DNA of 64,000 nt from NCBI GenBank assembly GCA_050084515.1, contig CM114273.1, positions 2,480,001-2,544,000 of the forward strand. Direction: 5' to 3'. Positions 47,895 to 58,506 of the stretch are shown here, piece after piece (position 1 is the stretch's first letter; every line of letters starts with the position of its first letter). This DNA comes from Blasia pusilla (Eukaryota; Marchantiophyta; Marchantiopsida; Blasiales). The notes below the pieces were generated by a model. The model searched no databases and was not told where the DNA came from. It worked only from the letters and a program-made list of their open reading frames with translations. The translations under genes were made by a program, and so were the position numbers.

Positions 47895-48031
47895 ACATGT
47901 AAAGTGTGTTCTCCAAATTTTCAAACGGTGGGTGACACGTAGAGAAACAATATAAGGAAACGTCATGTAAAGTGTGCGCTCCAAAATTTCAAACGCTGTA
48001 TGACACGTAGAGAAACAACTTCAAGGAAACG
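47895..48031 (+). repeat. ~68-bp tandem duplication
   Basis: acatgtaaagtgtg..ctccaaa..ttcaaacg, then gacacgtagagaaacaa and aaggaaacgt, occur at about 47895-47961 and 47963-48031. Confidence 0.75.
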
Positions 48032-48435
48032 TTCAACGAAGCGATGCACGAAAATGAAACTACAAAATTAGTCCAAAAAGGAAATAATTCAAATTATTAA
48101 TTAAAAACTTTTAAGAAAAAGAATCTCGACTAATTTCCGCTCTTCTAATCCTCTATTCAAAACGGAGTACAGATGTAATTCGTCCAATCTTGCCCAAGGT
48201 AGCCAGTCACCAGTGGTCTAAAAAAATACCGTCTTGTCGTGAATCCTCTGGCTCCGGGGCGTGTGGATGGATAGCAGCTGGCATGAATAGAATGTAAGCC
48301 ACAAGAGGGGAGATCCGACTATCTAATCAGTAAAATTCTCACACGAACCGTAAGTGACGCTGAGAAGACTCTTGTTGCGGTTGTGGTTGAGGTAGAAGTC
48401 ATGGTGGGTTCCACAATGGCTAGGAATGCTAGCTG

Positions 48436-48530
48436 TAAACAAAGAGGGTAGCTTTGGTAGAGTCTATAACAGTAGAATACTGCCGGTGGCTGTGAGAACT
48501 ATCCAAATTCCACGATATCACCATGGGCCC
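48436..48530 (+). pseudogene. Possible receptor-kinase fragment
   Basis: One frame reads NKEGSFGRVYNSRILPVAVR, which resembles a kinase glycine-rich loop and the VAVK strand, with Lys replaced by Arg. Nothing else of a kinase is found nearby. It could be a chance match. Confidence 0.25.
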
Positions 48531-51500
48531 CTTCGTTAAATGGAAGCGCAAGCGATTTTACAAGAACTATATGTTCCAACCGGAACTTTACAAAGTTGGG
48601 TTTTCATATTTAAGGTGATATTTTCGGAAAACATAATACGGTACAGTGACACAAAAATTTCAATTTTTTTAAAAAACATATTAATAAGGTGCTTGTATTA
48701 TGCACGGAAAAAAAAGATTTATCATATAACGTATAACAAATGAAGGGACGAGATTAATGTTATTGTACACATATTCAAATTTTGCATGTAAAATTTTTTT
48801 TTGGCAAATAAGAAGGTACTCTCATAATAATATAAATGTGTTATATATTGGTAATATTCAAAATTTTTAAAATAATTTTTTAATTGAATTCTTTTAAAAT
48901 GACATGCTTCAAAATTTTTTAATATAAATGATTTAAAAAAAAAAAAAAAACACTAGTAGAAATCTAATGATTGTGAATCCTATGATTTCAAAGTTTTAAA
49001 ATTGGAGGTATTTTGAAGAGTTATCAAGTATCAATCTTCAAATATGAATGTCGTGCTTTTTCATTTTTCATTAGGTTGTTTTCAACTCTATGAATTGCAC
49101 CCTTCTCCTTACTAATCTTCCCTCGATTAAAATCATAACCCAATTTAGGGCTCTCCCCAAAAACATGAACGTAGATTTCAGAAATTATTTTAAACAAGTT
49201 TTCTTCACTTCTTAGTTAATTACTTGTTCTTAGTACCTTTAGGTAAGTCCAATAGATTCAAGCTATCAAGATCACAATTCTTTAATCCCGAAAGAATGAG
49301 GCCTTCTAGAATCCAAATTATGAATGTCTCCATTAATAGATACTAATAGATAACCTACACTCTCATAAATATATGTTATATTAAAAAAAAATCACTCTTT
49401 ATATCCCTAAGAATAGGGTTATCTATGACCAGCTCCTATGTTTCTTCATAAGGTAGAATTTTTCATATAACTCCTAGAGCATATAATTTTGAGTTTGATA
49501 ATTTTTTCAAAATATTTAATTTAAAAAAATTAGGGAGACTAGTTGACATGCCTATGGGATGAATCATGCATGATTTTAAAATAAATTTTCAATCTTGTTT
49601 CTTTAAACCATCTTCATAACTTGAATTTTCCCTTTCCATTTATCATTTAGGGACCCCAATCTCCACCTTCTTATTTAAGAAAGCCTCAAATCCTTCATCC
49701 ATAATCCCTTTTTAGCATAGAATATCATTATAAGTCTTCAAGGTTAAAATACATATAATTATGCACTTTCTCTTAATAATATAGACGAGTAATGAGAATT
49801 GAAAAAATTTAATTCCCCTTCGCATCCTTAATGCACTTATTATTATTTTTTGAAACTTCACTTCTCCCCACCTTATCTATGCCTTTAATTTTATTTTAAT
49901 TCTAAAATTGTAAAGCCTCCAATATATATCTCCTTATTGTAGAAAGAAAGGGAATCTACCCTTATTTTTAAAAAATCGCATCCATTGTCATCTTCCTTAT
50001 TTACAAAATTTTATTTCACCTCCCTCCTTGATCCCTTTCTTAATCATTATTGTATCAATTCTATCTTAATGAAATAAAAAATCCAACTAGAAGTCCTAAC
50101 AACCATCCCTCCCACATTCTTGTTTTGGAAGAAAAAAATATCTCCACTTTGCCCTATTCCATTCCCCATCTCCTTATTTCTAAAGGGAAAAAACCTCTCC
50201 TCTTGTTTCTTAAATCCCCTCATAATAATTTCTTTATATTATTTTTTATTTAAGAATAATTTATATTATTCTTAAACTGAAATATACCTTAATTTTTAAA
50301 TAACTAGTCTTTTCATTTTCCTTGTGAGGATTTACTTTGAAACCACTAGCATTATGATAGTACATATGTTATTAACTCATCATCATGTAGTGTCCATACA
50401 CATACATCACTACATAAGTCCATGTACTTATCACTTTTCTGAAATTATCCTTGTCTTCAGCAACTCACCCTTGACCTATTGAGGTGGTCTTCCAGCCTCC
50501 TTAGAAGCACATTACGAACGCTTGTTGATCCATTATAAATAAAAACATGACATCATCAAAATCCACCTTTCATTAATAAAATAAATGAGATGCCCTGGCA
50601 TAGGAACATTATGTAGTAGCCTTCTGAAAAATCATTTCCTCACAAGCAACCAAATGAAAAAATTGTCCATATATCTTTCTTTGCCGTTTCACTCAATGTT
50701 CCATGTTTTATGTATCAATTTTTCATTTTTCCCAATGTCTTTTAATGAACATCCTCATCCAAAGACACGAAAGGAAACTAGAAACAAACGTGTTAAATTT
50801 TATCCAAAATAAAAATCGATGAAAATTTCCTCTTAAAAAGAAACAATTGAAAAACTTCGAAGAAGAGAAAAACATTCCATAAAATAAAATAAAATAAAAA
50901 CCTGACAAAGAACTGGTCTCTAGCCCTCAGCTCCGCAAGATGTTCCGGATTCTCCCGGTCCTTTTTGTCCGTATCGTAGAGCCCCTTGTATCCGGAAACC
51001 GGACTCTGATGACAACTCGTTTGATACCATGTCTACTTGAGACTTTTCAGTTCATGTGGTGGGCAATGGGGCATAGGCACCTGTTTCTCCCGCAACATTG
51101 GAGATCCATCGCATGGCCAAGACGCTGCCACCGTGGCAGAACATCGAGAACGAACGAACGAACGGAGACGTCTGTCCATCTGTGACTCTGTGGTCGCGGG
51201 CCCAAGTCTTCTTGAGTCAACTCCCATTGTCCCATTGTCCTGTTTCGATGTTTGTTTTGCAGTTCAGTCGCCTTCGGTGTAAACTTTAAAGTCGTGGACA
51301 TCCCCCAAAACTTGTGAGCAGGCTCTTCGCGTTGGCGGCGCCACGTGGAACTCCTGAGACCACAACCACAGTGACCTTTGCGTTGGGCCCATGGATGCTG
51401 CTTATCCTCTCCGACTGAAGAATCAATGCACGCAAATGGAAAGGAGCCACGCATCTGAATGTGACGATGGCCAGCTGGATGAGTGACACGAACGCAAACA

Positions 51501-52160
51501 AGCGTGCGGCCACTCTTGTTAGATGTCCTTCGCGCTGCGGAGAGAGGAGCGAAGAAGGTTAGGGAGGGGGGAAACGTACTTGGATTTGGATTAAAGTTCG
51601 GAATTGAGCAGATTTGTCTCCACATGGTAATGAGGAAGGTTTCTAGTTTACGGTTTTTGGAAATTTTATTTCGTGGTTGTCTAATCCATTCCGATAAAAG
51701 ACCATTTTGAACCGACAACTTTTAGAAAGAATGTTGGTTCTATTTAAGTGTTGGTGAGAAAATGGTAGACTTTGAGTCATGGAAGGGGCGAACTTTGAGG
51801 AAGAGGAACCATGTGCCAAGACTAATCAAACGGCGTCAATTGATACATGTGAAAATGGGATTAATCAACACAAACAAGGTAATACACACAACCATGAGAT
51901 GAATACCACGAACCAATAGTTAACAAGTGAGTTAGTTAACACGAGAGGAAGAGATCTAGGATTGAGACAAACACATGAGGTCCAAATTGTTAAGTAATGT
52001 GCTAGATAGGCTCCTTGAATGGGGAAAAAAATGAAAATCACCGGTAGGGGTCATAGCTAGCATGAAAATCATATTCAATTTTTTTGGTGGGCTTTATTCA
52101 TACAAAGAAAAATTTGATTAAGAGACCCTTTAGGGAACTTTACTTCACATTGAGCGTATT
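48531..52160. other. AT-rich intergenic DNA, no recognised gene
   Basis: 48600-50880 is very AT-rich and without motifs. From 50930 to 51720 GC rises, and a 223-codon minus-strand frame (51718-51047) is open, but its product shows no domain or splice context I recognise. A reverse tgataccatgt at about 51020 recalls a Copia primer site but has no LTR beside it. Confidence 0.45.
51047..51718 (-). other. Long unrecognised open frame
   Basis: 223 codons on the minus strand, Arg/Ser/Thr-rich, with no recognised motif. It overlaps shorter frames on the plus strand. Length alone is weak evidence in this GC-richer patch, so it is recorded as a candidate only. Confidence 0.2.
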
Positions 52161-52327
52161 TTCTAGACGATGAAGAGGGGATTGTGTAAGCATGGCATGT
52201 AGAGAGGTCACATAGGACTTCTCTACACCTAAGACTTCTCTTCGGACCTACAATTGTTGTAGTTAGGAATGGGGTACATGTTTACTTTTAGTTAACATTA
52301 CTTTTTGCTCTATGGATGAGAGAGAGA

Positions 52328-52792
52328 GATTGCAAAGCCGTTGACCTTGCTGCAGATGCATGGTTGGAAGTTTGATTTATCTAAGTATAACCAGACCAGA
52401 TTTGAGCTATGTTGTTGGCCTAGTGAGCCAATTTATGCAAGCACCTCGAAAACCTCACCTTGATGCTGTGAGGAGGATTATGCGGTATGTGAAATTCTCT
52501 ATTCAATTCGGGTTTCAATTTGAACCTTCTCCAAGTTTTTGATTACTGGGATTCACAGACGCTGATTGGGCAAGAAGCGTGTCTGATCGACACTCAACAT
52601 CTGGTTATTCATTTACTTTGGGAAGCGCAACTATAAGTTGGGCTTCAAAGAAGCAACCTATAGTTGCTTTATCTTCAATAGAGGCTGAGTGCAGAGGAGC
52701 GACCAATGCACCCTGTAAGGCGGTATGGCTTCATCGATTACTTGTTGAGATTGGTGTTAGTAACTTCGATTGCAAAGCCGTTGACCTTGCTG
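52328..52792 (+). repeat. 25-bp direct repeats flanking an inserted Copia fragment
   Basis: The same 25 bases (starting gattgcaaagccgttgacc) stand at 52328-52352 and 52768-52792, directly bordering 415 bp of Copia sequence. Downstream of the second copy the sequence continues as Gypsy RT, so the repeat is Gypsy sequence duplicated around the insert. Confidence 0.85.
52353..52767 (+). pseudogene. Copia RNase H fragment
   Basis: Closely similar to 27894-28300 of the full-length Copia element. It contains SLIYLSITRPDLSYVVGLVS, GFTDADWARS and ALSSIEAECR. It lacks LTRs and the rest of the element, has a stop after EPSPSF, and carries a small deletion near its left junction. It ends inside RNase H. 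Confidence 0.88.
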
Positions 52793-53619
52793 AACAAGAT
52801 GGATGAGGAGTGGCATGGGGGGATGAGCATGAGAAAGCATTTCTGCTGCTCATGAACATATTGACGTCCGCGCCCATATTGAGGAGACCGATTAGGGGCA
52901 TCCTTTCTAGTCGCATACCGCTTGGAGCCTGTTGGGGCTTGGAGCATGTTGGGGCTTGGAGCTGTGCTCACCCAACACAACGATGATGGTAGAGAGTTTG
53001 TGGTGGCTTACGCTAGTCGCTCAAAAATTTGTGCACAGGCAAAGTATAGCTCGTATGAGGGTGAGTGCTTGGGTTTAGGTTATAGATGGAGTTTGGATTT
53101 TGCAAGACCTTTGCCTTTGACGGAGCGCCATAGTCATTATGTGTTGGTGATGGTCGAGCACTTCTCGAAGTGGATAGAGTTGGTTGCATTGCCTGACAAA
53201 GCGAGTGAGGGAGTAGCGTATGCCTTCCTAGATTGAGTGTTGAGTCATTACGGCGCGCCAGCTGAGGTGTTTACAGACGAGCATACAGAGTTTCGTGAGG
53301 AGTTTCAGATCTTGTGTGATTAGGCGTTGATTGACCACCAAACCACTTCGCGAGATCATCCTGAGGCGGATGGACTAGCGGAGAGGGTTGTGCAAACGAT
53401 GAAGAGAGGATTGCGCAAGTATGTCTTGCAGAGAGGTCACCTAGGAGATTGGGACCTCTAGTTGCCATGGTTGGCGATGGGATACAGATTCAGTAGGCAT
53501 GCATCTTTAGCGTCTTTCTCACTGTACTTTCTACTTTGTGGTCGAGAGCCAGATTTACCTACAGTCATTTGTCGAGATGTTGATGAGGTGTTGAACCTTG
53601 ATGACTCTGATGTATGGAT

Positions 53620-53832
53620 TGTGGAAAACTGCTAAACAAGCATAACTTGTGGAAAACGGCTCTCACACACACACACCACCATGGAGAACAAAATTTGCAA
53701 TGAGAGAATGAGTGGAGACTGGTTCTCTTCTCAATTATATAGGATATGTACAATCAACCCTAACCCTACCCTTAAGCATAGTCTCGAGTTAGACTAACTA
53801 TGATTAACTAATCCTAGTTAAGATAATCGTGC
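53620..53832 (-). repeat. Truncated Copia LTR, minus strand
   Basis: Reverse complement of the Copia LTR. It begins exactly at the LTR terminus (TGTGGAAAAC) and continues through the TATA and telomere-like parts. It breaks off after cttaactagg-type sequence near 53832, lacking about the first 95 bases of the LTR. It sits inside the decayed Gypsy tail, with similar Gypsy sequence (ttgatg.tctgatgt.tgg type) on both sides. Confidence 0.8.
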
Positions 53833-54500
53833 GGCCTACGGCCCTTCATCCGAGCATTCGTCATGATGATCTTGATGTGTGGTGCAAGCCTGTTTCCAGA
53901 GCCTGAAGATATTTTGGAGAGTTATACCTATGCCATTTGAGAATCTAGAAATTGCACATATATCATCAGTACATATTGAAGTATGCAACTATTGGAAGGA
54001 GGCTATCGACCGACGATCTGGAGGTTCCATCAAGAGGATGATGTCTACCAACAATAGATAATGTTGATGACTTTGCATGTGATAGTAGGCCGCACCATTT
54101 TGAGGGTATGAAAGGTTTTGCCATCTAGAGTTATCCTATAAGAGGGACGTGATGGTATGGTTTGGAAGGATCATTTGCGTCATGTCACCTTCCTAACATT
54201 GATGGTACAATTGACCCAAGGTTGGCAATGGTACTTGAAGGCTTGTAGTGTATGCTGTGTGGATTTGCTAGAGGGGAGCAAAAGGCTAGTGTGTGATGGC
54301 TAGTGTGTGATGGTCGTCCTCGAGGAACTCGAACAAAAGGTCGCGTCAGAGGACAATAGAGGTGCCCCAAATATACAAAAGATATGTGGTCAGACATTCA
54401 GACTTGCTCAAGTGGCATAGATGACAAGAGGGCAATTAATGCTGGGGCCACATGCAAGCCCAACCTTCTTGCTCATAGCATCTTAGAAGTATATATCACA

Positions 54501-55059
54501 AGTAGGTAGAGATACATGGCTATTTGGAGTAAGAGGAACCTAACTACCAACTAGGGGGCTATTGTAGCTATTTTGGTAACTACTCACCTCTGTGTTTGGA
54601 TTTCATAGTAATTGAGTTGGTCTAGTTTTTTTTGTGTTTGATTAGTGATAATCGTGTATGTTGTGTAGCAATATGTATGCGCACAACATATCAATGAGAT
54701 TCACATTAGTGAAGGAAAAATAGAACTTGAGTGGATGTGTGAGGAAAATGGGTCGATACGACTATCAACAAAGTCTAGAAATGTTTTCAAAATCCAAAAA
54801 GTATCCACATTCAAGAATGAATCCAACCTCCAAAGCTTCAATGTGGACGAGGGTAAGCACCAATGCATTCCTTGCAACACTAGGAACTATCTATGTGGGC
54901 ATTGACTATTTTTTTCTACGAATAATAGTGGGTTGAATGTGGTGCATTTATATTCATGTGTTAGTCCTACTTTCTTATCAATCGCTATATTATTTATGTT
55001 TATTGTATATAGGTTTTTTGCATCCCATGAGGGATGTCACATCTTATTTCGACGCAGGT
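54501..55059. other. No recognised gene
   Basis: AT-rich; may contain the far end of the decayed Gypsy element. Nothing else is identified. Confidence 0.4.
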
Positions 55060-56050
55060 AGAGTTCTATCGTGTCGATAAGTGCGGGAAAAAGGACTCGA
55101 ATGGGTAACCTGCTCACGCCCACCATCAATCTACTGCACCGTCAACACTCCTCCATGTGGTACGAAAACCTCCGCAACACGACACTCTCCTCGACCAACA
55201 CGTCGAACGTCCCATTAGTGGCTGCGAATCCCATGTCGGCATCATCATACTACCTCTCCGTCGTCAACCCATATCGCTCGTAGCTGCAACTCCGCGACTG
55301 TAACATCAACTCCCTAGACTGTGTAACCGCCTAGCACATCCGTCCAACCATGCAACTCCCGTCCAACCTGGATTTCAGCTTAACTTTGTCGGACTCAACC
55401 ACGTTCTTCTCCTACCCCGTACTCCGACTCAACCACGTCTGGTCTCTACATGGTAATCCACAACCACGTACCCCCCTCACCACGTCGATATCCTCACAAC
55501 ATAGCCCGCCAACCGCGGCCACGACCGCTTCTATCTCGTCACCTTCCTACCATGTTCCGCCTCCGATCCTACTACGTGGCTGCATGGCGCCCTTTGTCGT
55601 TCTCGTTCCCAACTCACTTTGCCCGACCCTGTCACTTCCTTACTTGGGCATGCCGCGCTATGCAGTTGTGACCCCTCCTTCCAGGCATCCCCAAAACTCC
55701 CTACTCCTTTGCAACCTTTCGGGCACCCAACTCCGACCAAGCACGCGTCCCTATGGTGCCGTTCGCCTTCCTCCTCCAAACTGGCCTCTTCTCTAGCCTT
55801 CTCAGCCCGGCAATCCCAACTTCCGTTCTCCCCCAACTCCTCCTACCAGACCCTTCCTCTCTCCATTCCTCCCGCACTCTCGGACTCCCACGAAGTTGCG
55901 AACTTCAGTCCCTGCACCTTCATTGCCCTGGCGCGGTTCCCTATGCCTTCCGTCCACTCTTCTGAGCAATGTCCGAGGAGAACCGGGGTTACTTGTTGAC
56001 CTGGCCGGAAGAAATTTAGAATTGCTGATTCACTTTGCAAATCAACGGCC
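55060..56050. other. C-rich island with overlapping open frames, unrecognised
   Basis: Abruptly GC-rich, and strongly C-rich on the plus strand. Frames open on both strands (55350-55796 plus, Pro/Ser/Thr-rich; 55836-55531 minus) look like products of biased composition. No domain is recognised. It could be coding DNA of an unknown element or the decayed end of one. Confidence 0.4.
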
Positions 56051-56639
56051 AAAAACTAGCAAAATACAAGGGTTCTTCTTTGTATTTGTATCTCTTTAGC
56101 CGGCCGGATTCAAGAAAATATCAAAAATTACTGTTCTGGTTTGTAGATACCGGAAATGTACCGGTTCTCGCCAAAAAACTACCCGGACTCTGCTTCTGAG
56201 TCTTCTCCTTGCTGGCTGGGACAGCCCTATCCCTATCCAGCCCCCATATTCTTGGAGCTACTTGCTCCTTCCTAGCTTCGGGCCTCTAAACCTCCCTCCT
56301 ATCTTGGAGCCATAAGGGCTCCTCCTACCCCTGTGCACTTTCACCCGCGACCATACATGGCAAGGCCATGTGGAATTTGAAATTCAAATTTTGAGCATAG
56401 GAGCGGAGGGGAGGGTGGCCCAGGCAAGCAGGGTGCAAGGGAACCACGGGTGCGGAGATTGGACGAGAGTTGCACGGAGTTCTATTCATGCTGCTGCAAA
56501 TTTGCACAGAACCCTTCTTGTGAGCTAGGTTCCACCTTTCCATCGAGCTTTCTTTGTGTGAGTAATCTCCACCAAAGCGTATGTTGCTGGATCTCTGTGG
56601 TTGCTCCAATGGTAGAGGCTACGTGTTCCCTGAAGTACT
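56051..56639. other. No recognised gene
   Basis: Mixed composition with a stretch of paired ggagc/gctcc motifs (about 56250-56330). No product supported. Confidence 0.4.
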
Positions 56640-57880
56640 TCCTAGTTGAACAAATCGTTGTGAATCTATGTGGTTGCCACGATGCGGTCATTGCGACCCC
56701 TTTGTCTTGCTCTTCATGCTGGTTCCCGCTTGAGGCCATCCACTATTGTAGATGTATTGGTGCATACGCAATTTCTTTGTTGCGGAGCGATGCCAGAATG
56801 CTTTTCGATCTAATCAACTGAGCGAACGCCATTGATTCATTGAACATCATGCTAATCTTTGAGAATCCGGGTAGAGACGTCTGTCAAGAAATGTGAAATC
56901 TATATATCTAGAATATAGATATTTCAATATGTAGGAGTTAAGGATGATCGATGATTCAATGATAGAGGCCTCAACGGTAGACTCTGAATCAAGAGCTATC
57001 TGTATCATCAATGTGTCCTCCAAAGCATTTCTTGATTCTACTATTTGTGGCAAATGTATATGCTTGCCTTTATGGACTCATTGCAACCCCTTTGTCTTGC
57101 TCTTCATCCTAGTTCCCCCCTTGAGGCCGTCCACCGTTGTAGATCGTATTGGCGCAATTTCTTTGTTGCGGAGCGATGCCAGAATGCCTTCCGATGTAAT
57201 TAACTGATCGGACGCCACTGGTTTATTGAACATCATGCTAATCTTCGAGAATCCGGGTAGAGACATCTGTCAAGAAATGTGACAACTGTATATATAAAAT
57301 ATATATTCAATATGTAGGGGCTGAGGATTATCAACCCACACGCATGAGTTTCTGATAGCAATTTGATAATTCTGTTATTTTTCATGGCAAGTGATTGAAA
57401 TGCACACACTTAATAGTGTGAGTACTGGTTTGATATTGTTATGTTGCCTAAAAGCATTGAGTTTTTTATTTTTGCACTTGTGGAGATGTTGGTTATTTTT
57501 AAATGCCTCAATGATCGAGGCTGGATGAACAATTCTGTATGACATCAATGTGCCCTGTTAATCATTTCTTGATTCTACTATTTGTGGTGAATCTATGTAC
57601 TTGCCTTTCTGGAGTCACTGCGATCCCTTTGTCTTGCTCTAGTATTCCAGATCCTAATGGAATAATTTTTCTGTTGTTTAGCGATTCCATAATGCTTGCC
57701 GATGGAATGCTTTCATTGAGCAGCATGTTGAAATTGGAGAATCCGGTTGGAGACTTTTATATAAAAATGTGACAACTATAGAAAGTTGAAGAGAATGTAT
57801 AGTTAAATATCTAGGTGCTGAGACCCTCAACCCCTCTATTGCGAGGGGTTAAGATTGATCAACCCTCGTGCATGAGTTTG
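56640..57880 (+). repeat. Threefold diverged tandem repeat (~390-540 bp units)
   Basis: Three units share, in order, tgtggt.aatctatgt.cttgcc, cctttgtcttgctc (56698, 57089, 57627), gcgatgccagaatgc, attgaacatcatg, gagaatccgggtagagac and aaatgtgacaact. The third is the most diverged. Each ends with an AT-rich segment and a gttgaggat-like block. Confidence 0.75.
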
Positions 57881-58212
57881 TAATACAATGATCTGCTTGG
57901 TTGTCATTATTGGAGCAAAAGTTAGTGAAATACATGTACTTTATACGGAATGATTACCATGTTAGGAAGATAAAAAAGCATTATGTCCATGCCATAGCGT
58001 TTGTAATTTATTTCCATTATTATCAGTTTAGATTGCCTTTCCCTTTCACTTGCTCTAGAGTGATCAAGAAAGTGAATGTAAACCTAACCTTTCATTTGGA
58101 ATGTTTGTCTTTCTTAGACGTGTAGAGGTGCTTAAGTTAGGGAGCATATCTAATAAAAATTGCCCCATTCCGGTTGTGATTAAAGAGAACGAGGTGATTC
58201 TAGTGGATACAC

Positions 58213-58506
58213 ATGGCTTCAAGTGAACCAATTGCGACAAGATTTCCTCCAAAGCTTAACAAGGTGAAAGTTAGGAAAGCTAAATTAGAGGAAGAATTAG
58301 AGTTGGAAAAAATTGCACAAGTGAAAGCAGAATTAAAAAAACGTGCAGAGGAAAGGGATAAGTTCTACATCGAATGTGCTATCTCTGAACAAGAGGTGAA
58401 AGATAGGGCAAAATCTATGGCTTATGTTGAAAACCTTCAATGTGAAGAACGGTTAGCAGCATACAAGAAGAAAGTTGAGAAGGAGGAGAGAAGGTGGCAA
58501 ATATAA
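58213..58506 (+). CDS. Small coiled-coil protein or element fragment, unrecognised
   Basis: 97 codons from a true ATG (58213) to TAA. After a short non-helical start (MASSEPIATRFPPKLNK) nearly the whole chain is charged and heptad-like (KAKLEEELELEKIAQVKAEL, then KKRAEERDKF; later ERLAAYKKKVEKEERRW), predicting a coiled coil of about 75 residues. It stands alone, in repeat-rich DNA, with no promoter or neighbour that explains it. It may be the remnant of a transposon-encoded structural protein; a host short gene is also possible. Confidence 0.4.
   Translation: MASSEPIATRFPPKLNKVKVRKAKLEEELELEKIAQVKAELKKRAEERDKFYIECAISEQEVKDRAKSMAYVENLQCEERLAAYKKKVEKEERRWQI

Larger units (their letters stand above)
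52165..54500 (+). mobile_element. Decayed, rearranged Ty3/Gypsy element
   Basis: Pieces in one orientation. An integrase-end fragment at about 52165-52280 resembles 53397-53482. An RT/RNase H segment lies at about 52795-53090 (WDDEHEKAFLLLMNILTSAP, GAVLTQHNDDGREFVVAYAS, KYSSYEGEC). It is fused by an internal deletion to integrase at about 53100-53610 (PLPLTERHSHYVLVMVEHFS, GAPAEVFTDEHTEF, DGLAERVVQTMKRGLRKY). A tail continues at about 53860-54480 (SCHLPNIDGTIDPRLAMV). Numerous stops and frameshifts are present. A Copia RNase H fragment and a Copia LTR piece interrupt it. No LTRs of its own were identified. Confidence 0.75.

Noticed and set aside
51010-51035. Reverse Copia-type primer site (tgataccatgt)
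   Set aside because: No LTR with matching partner or polymerase remnant is found beside it.
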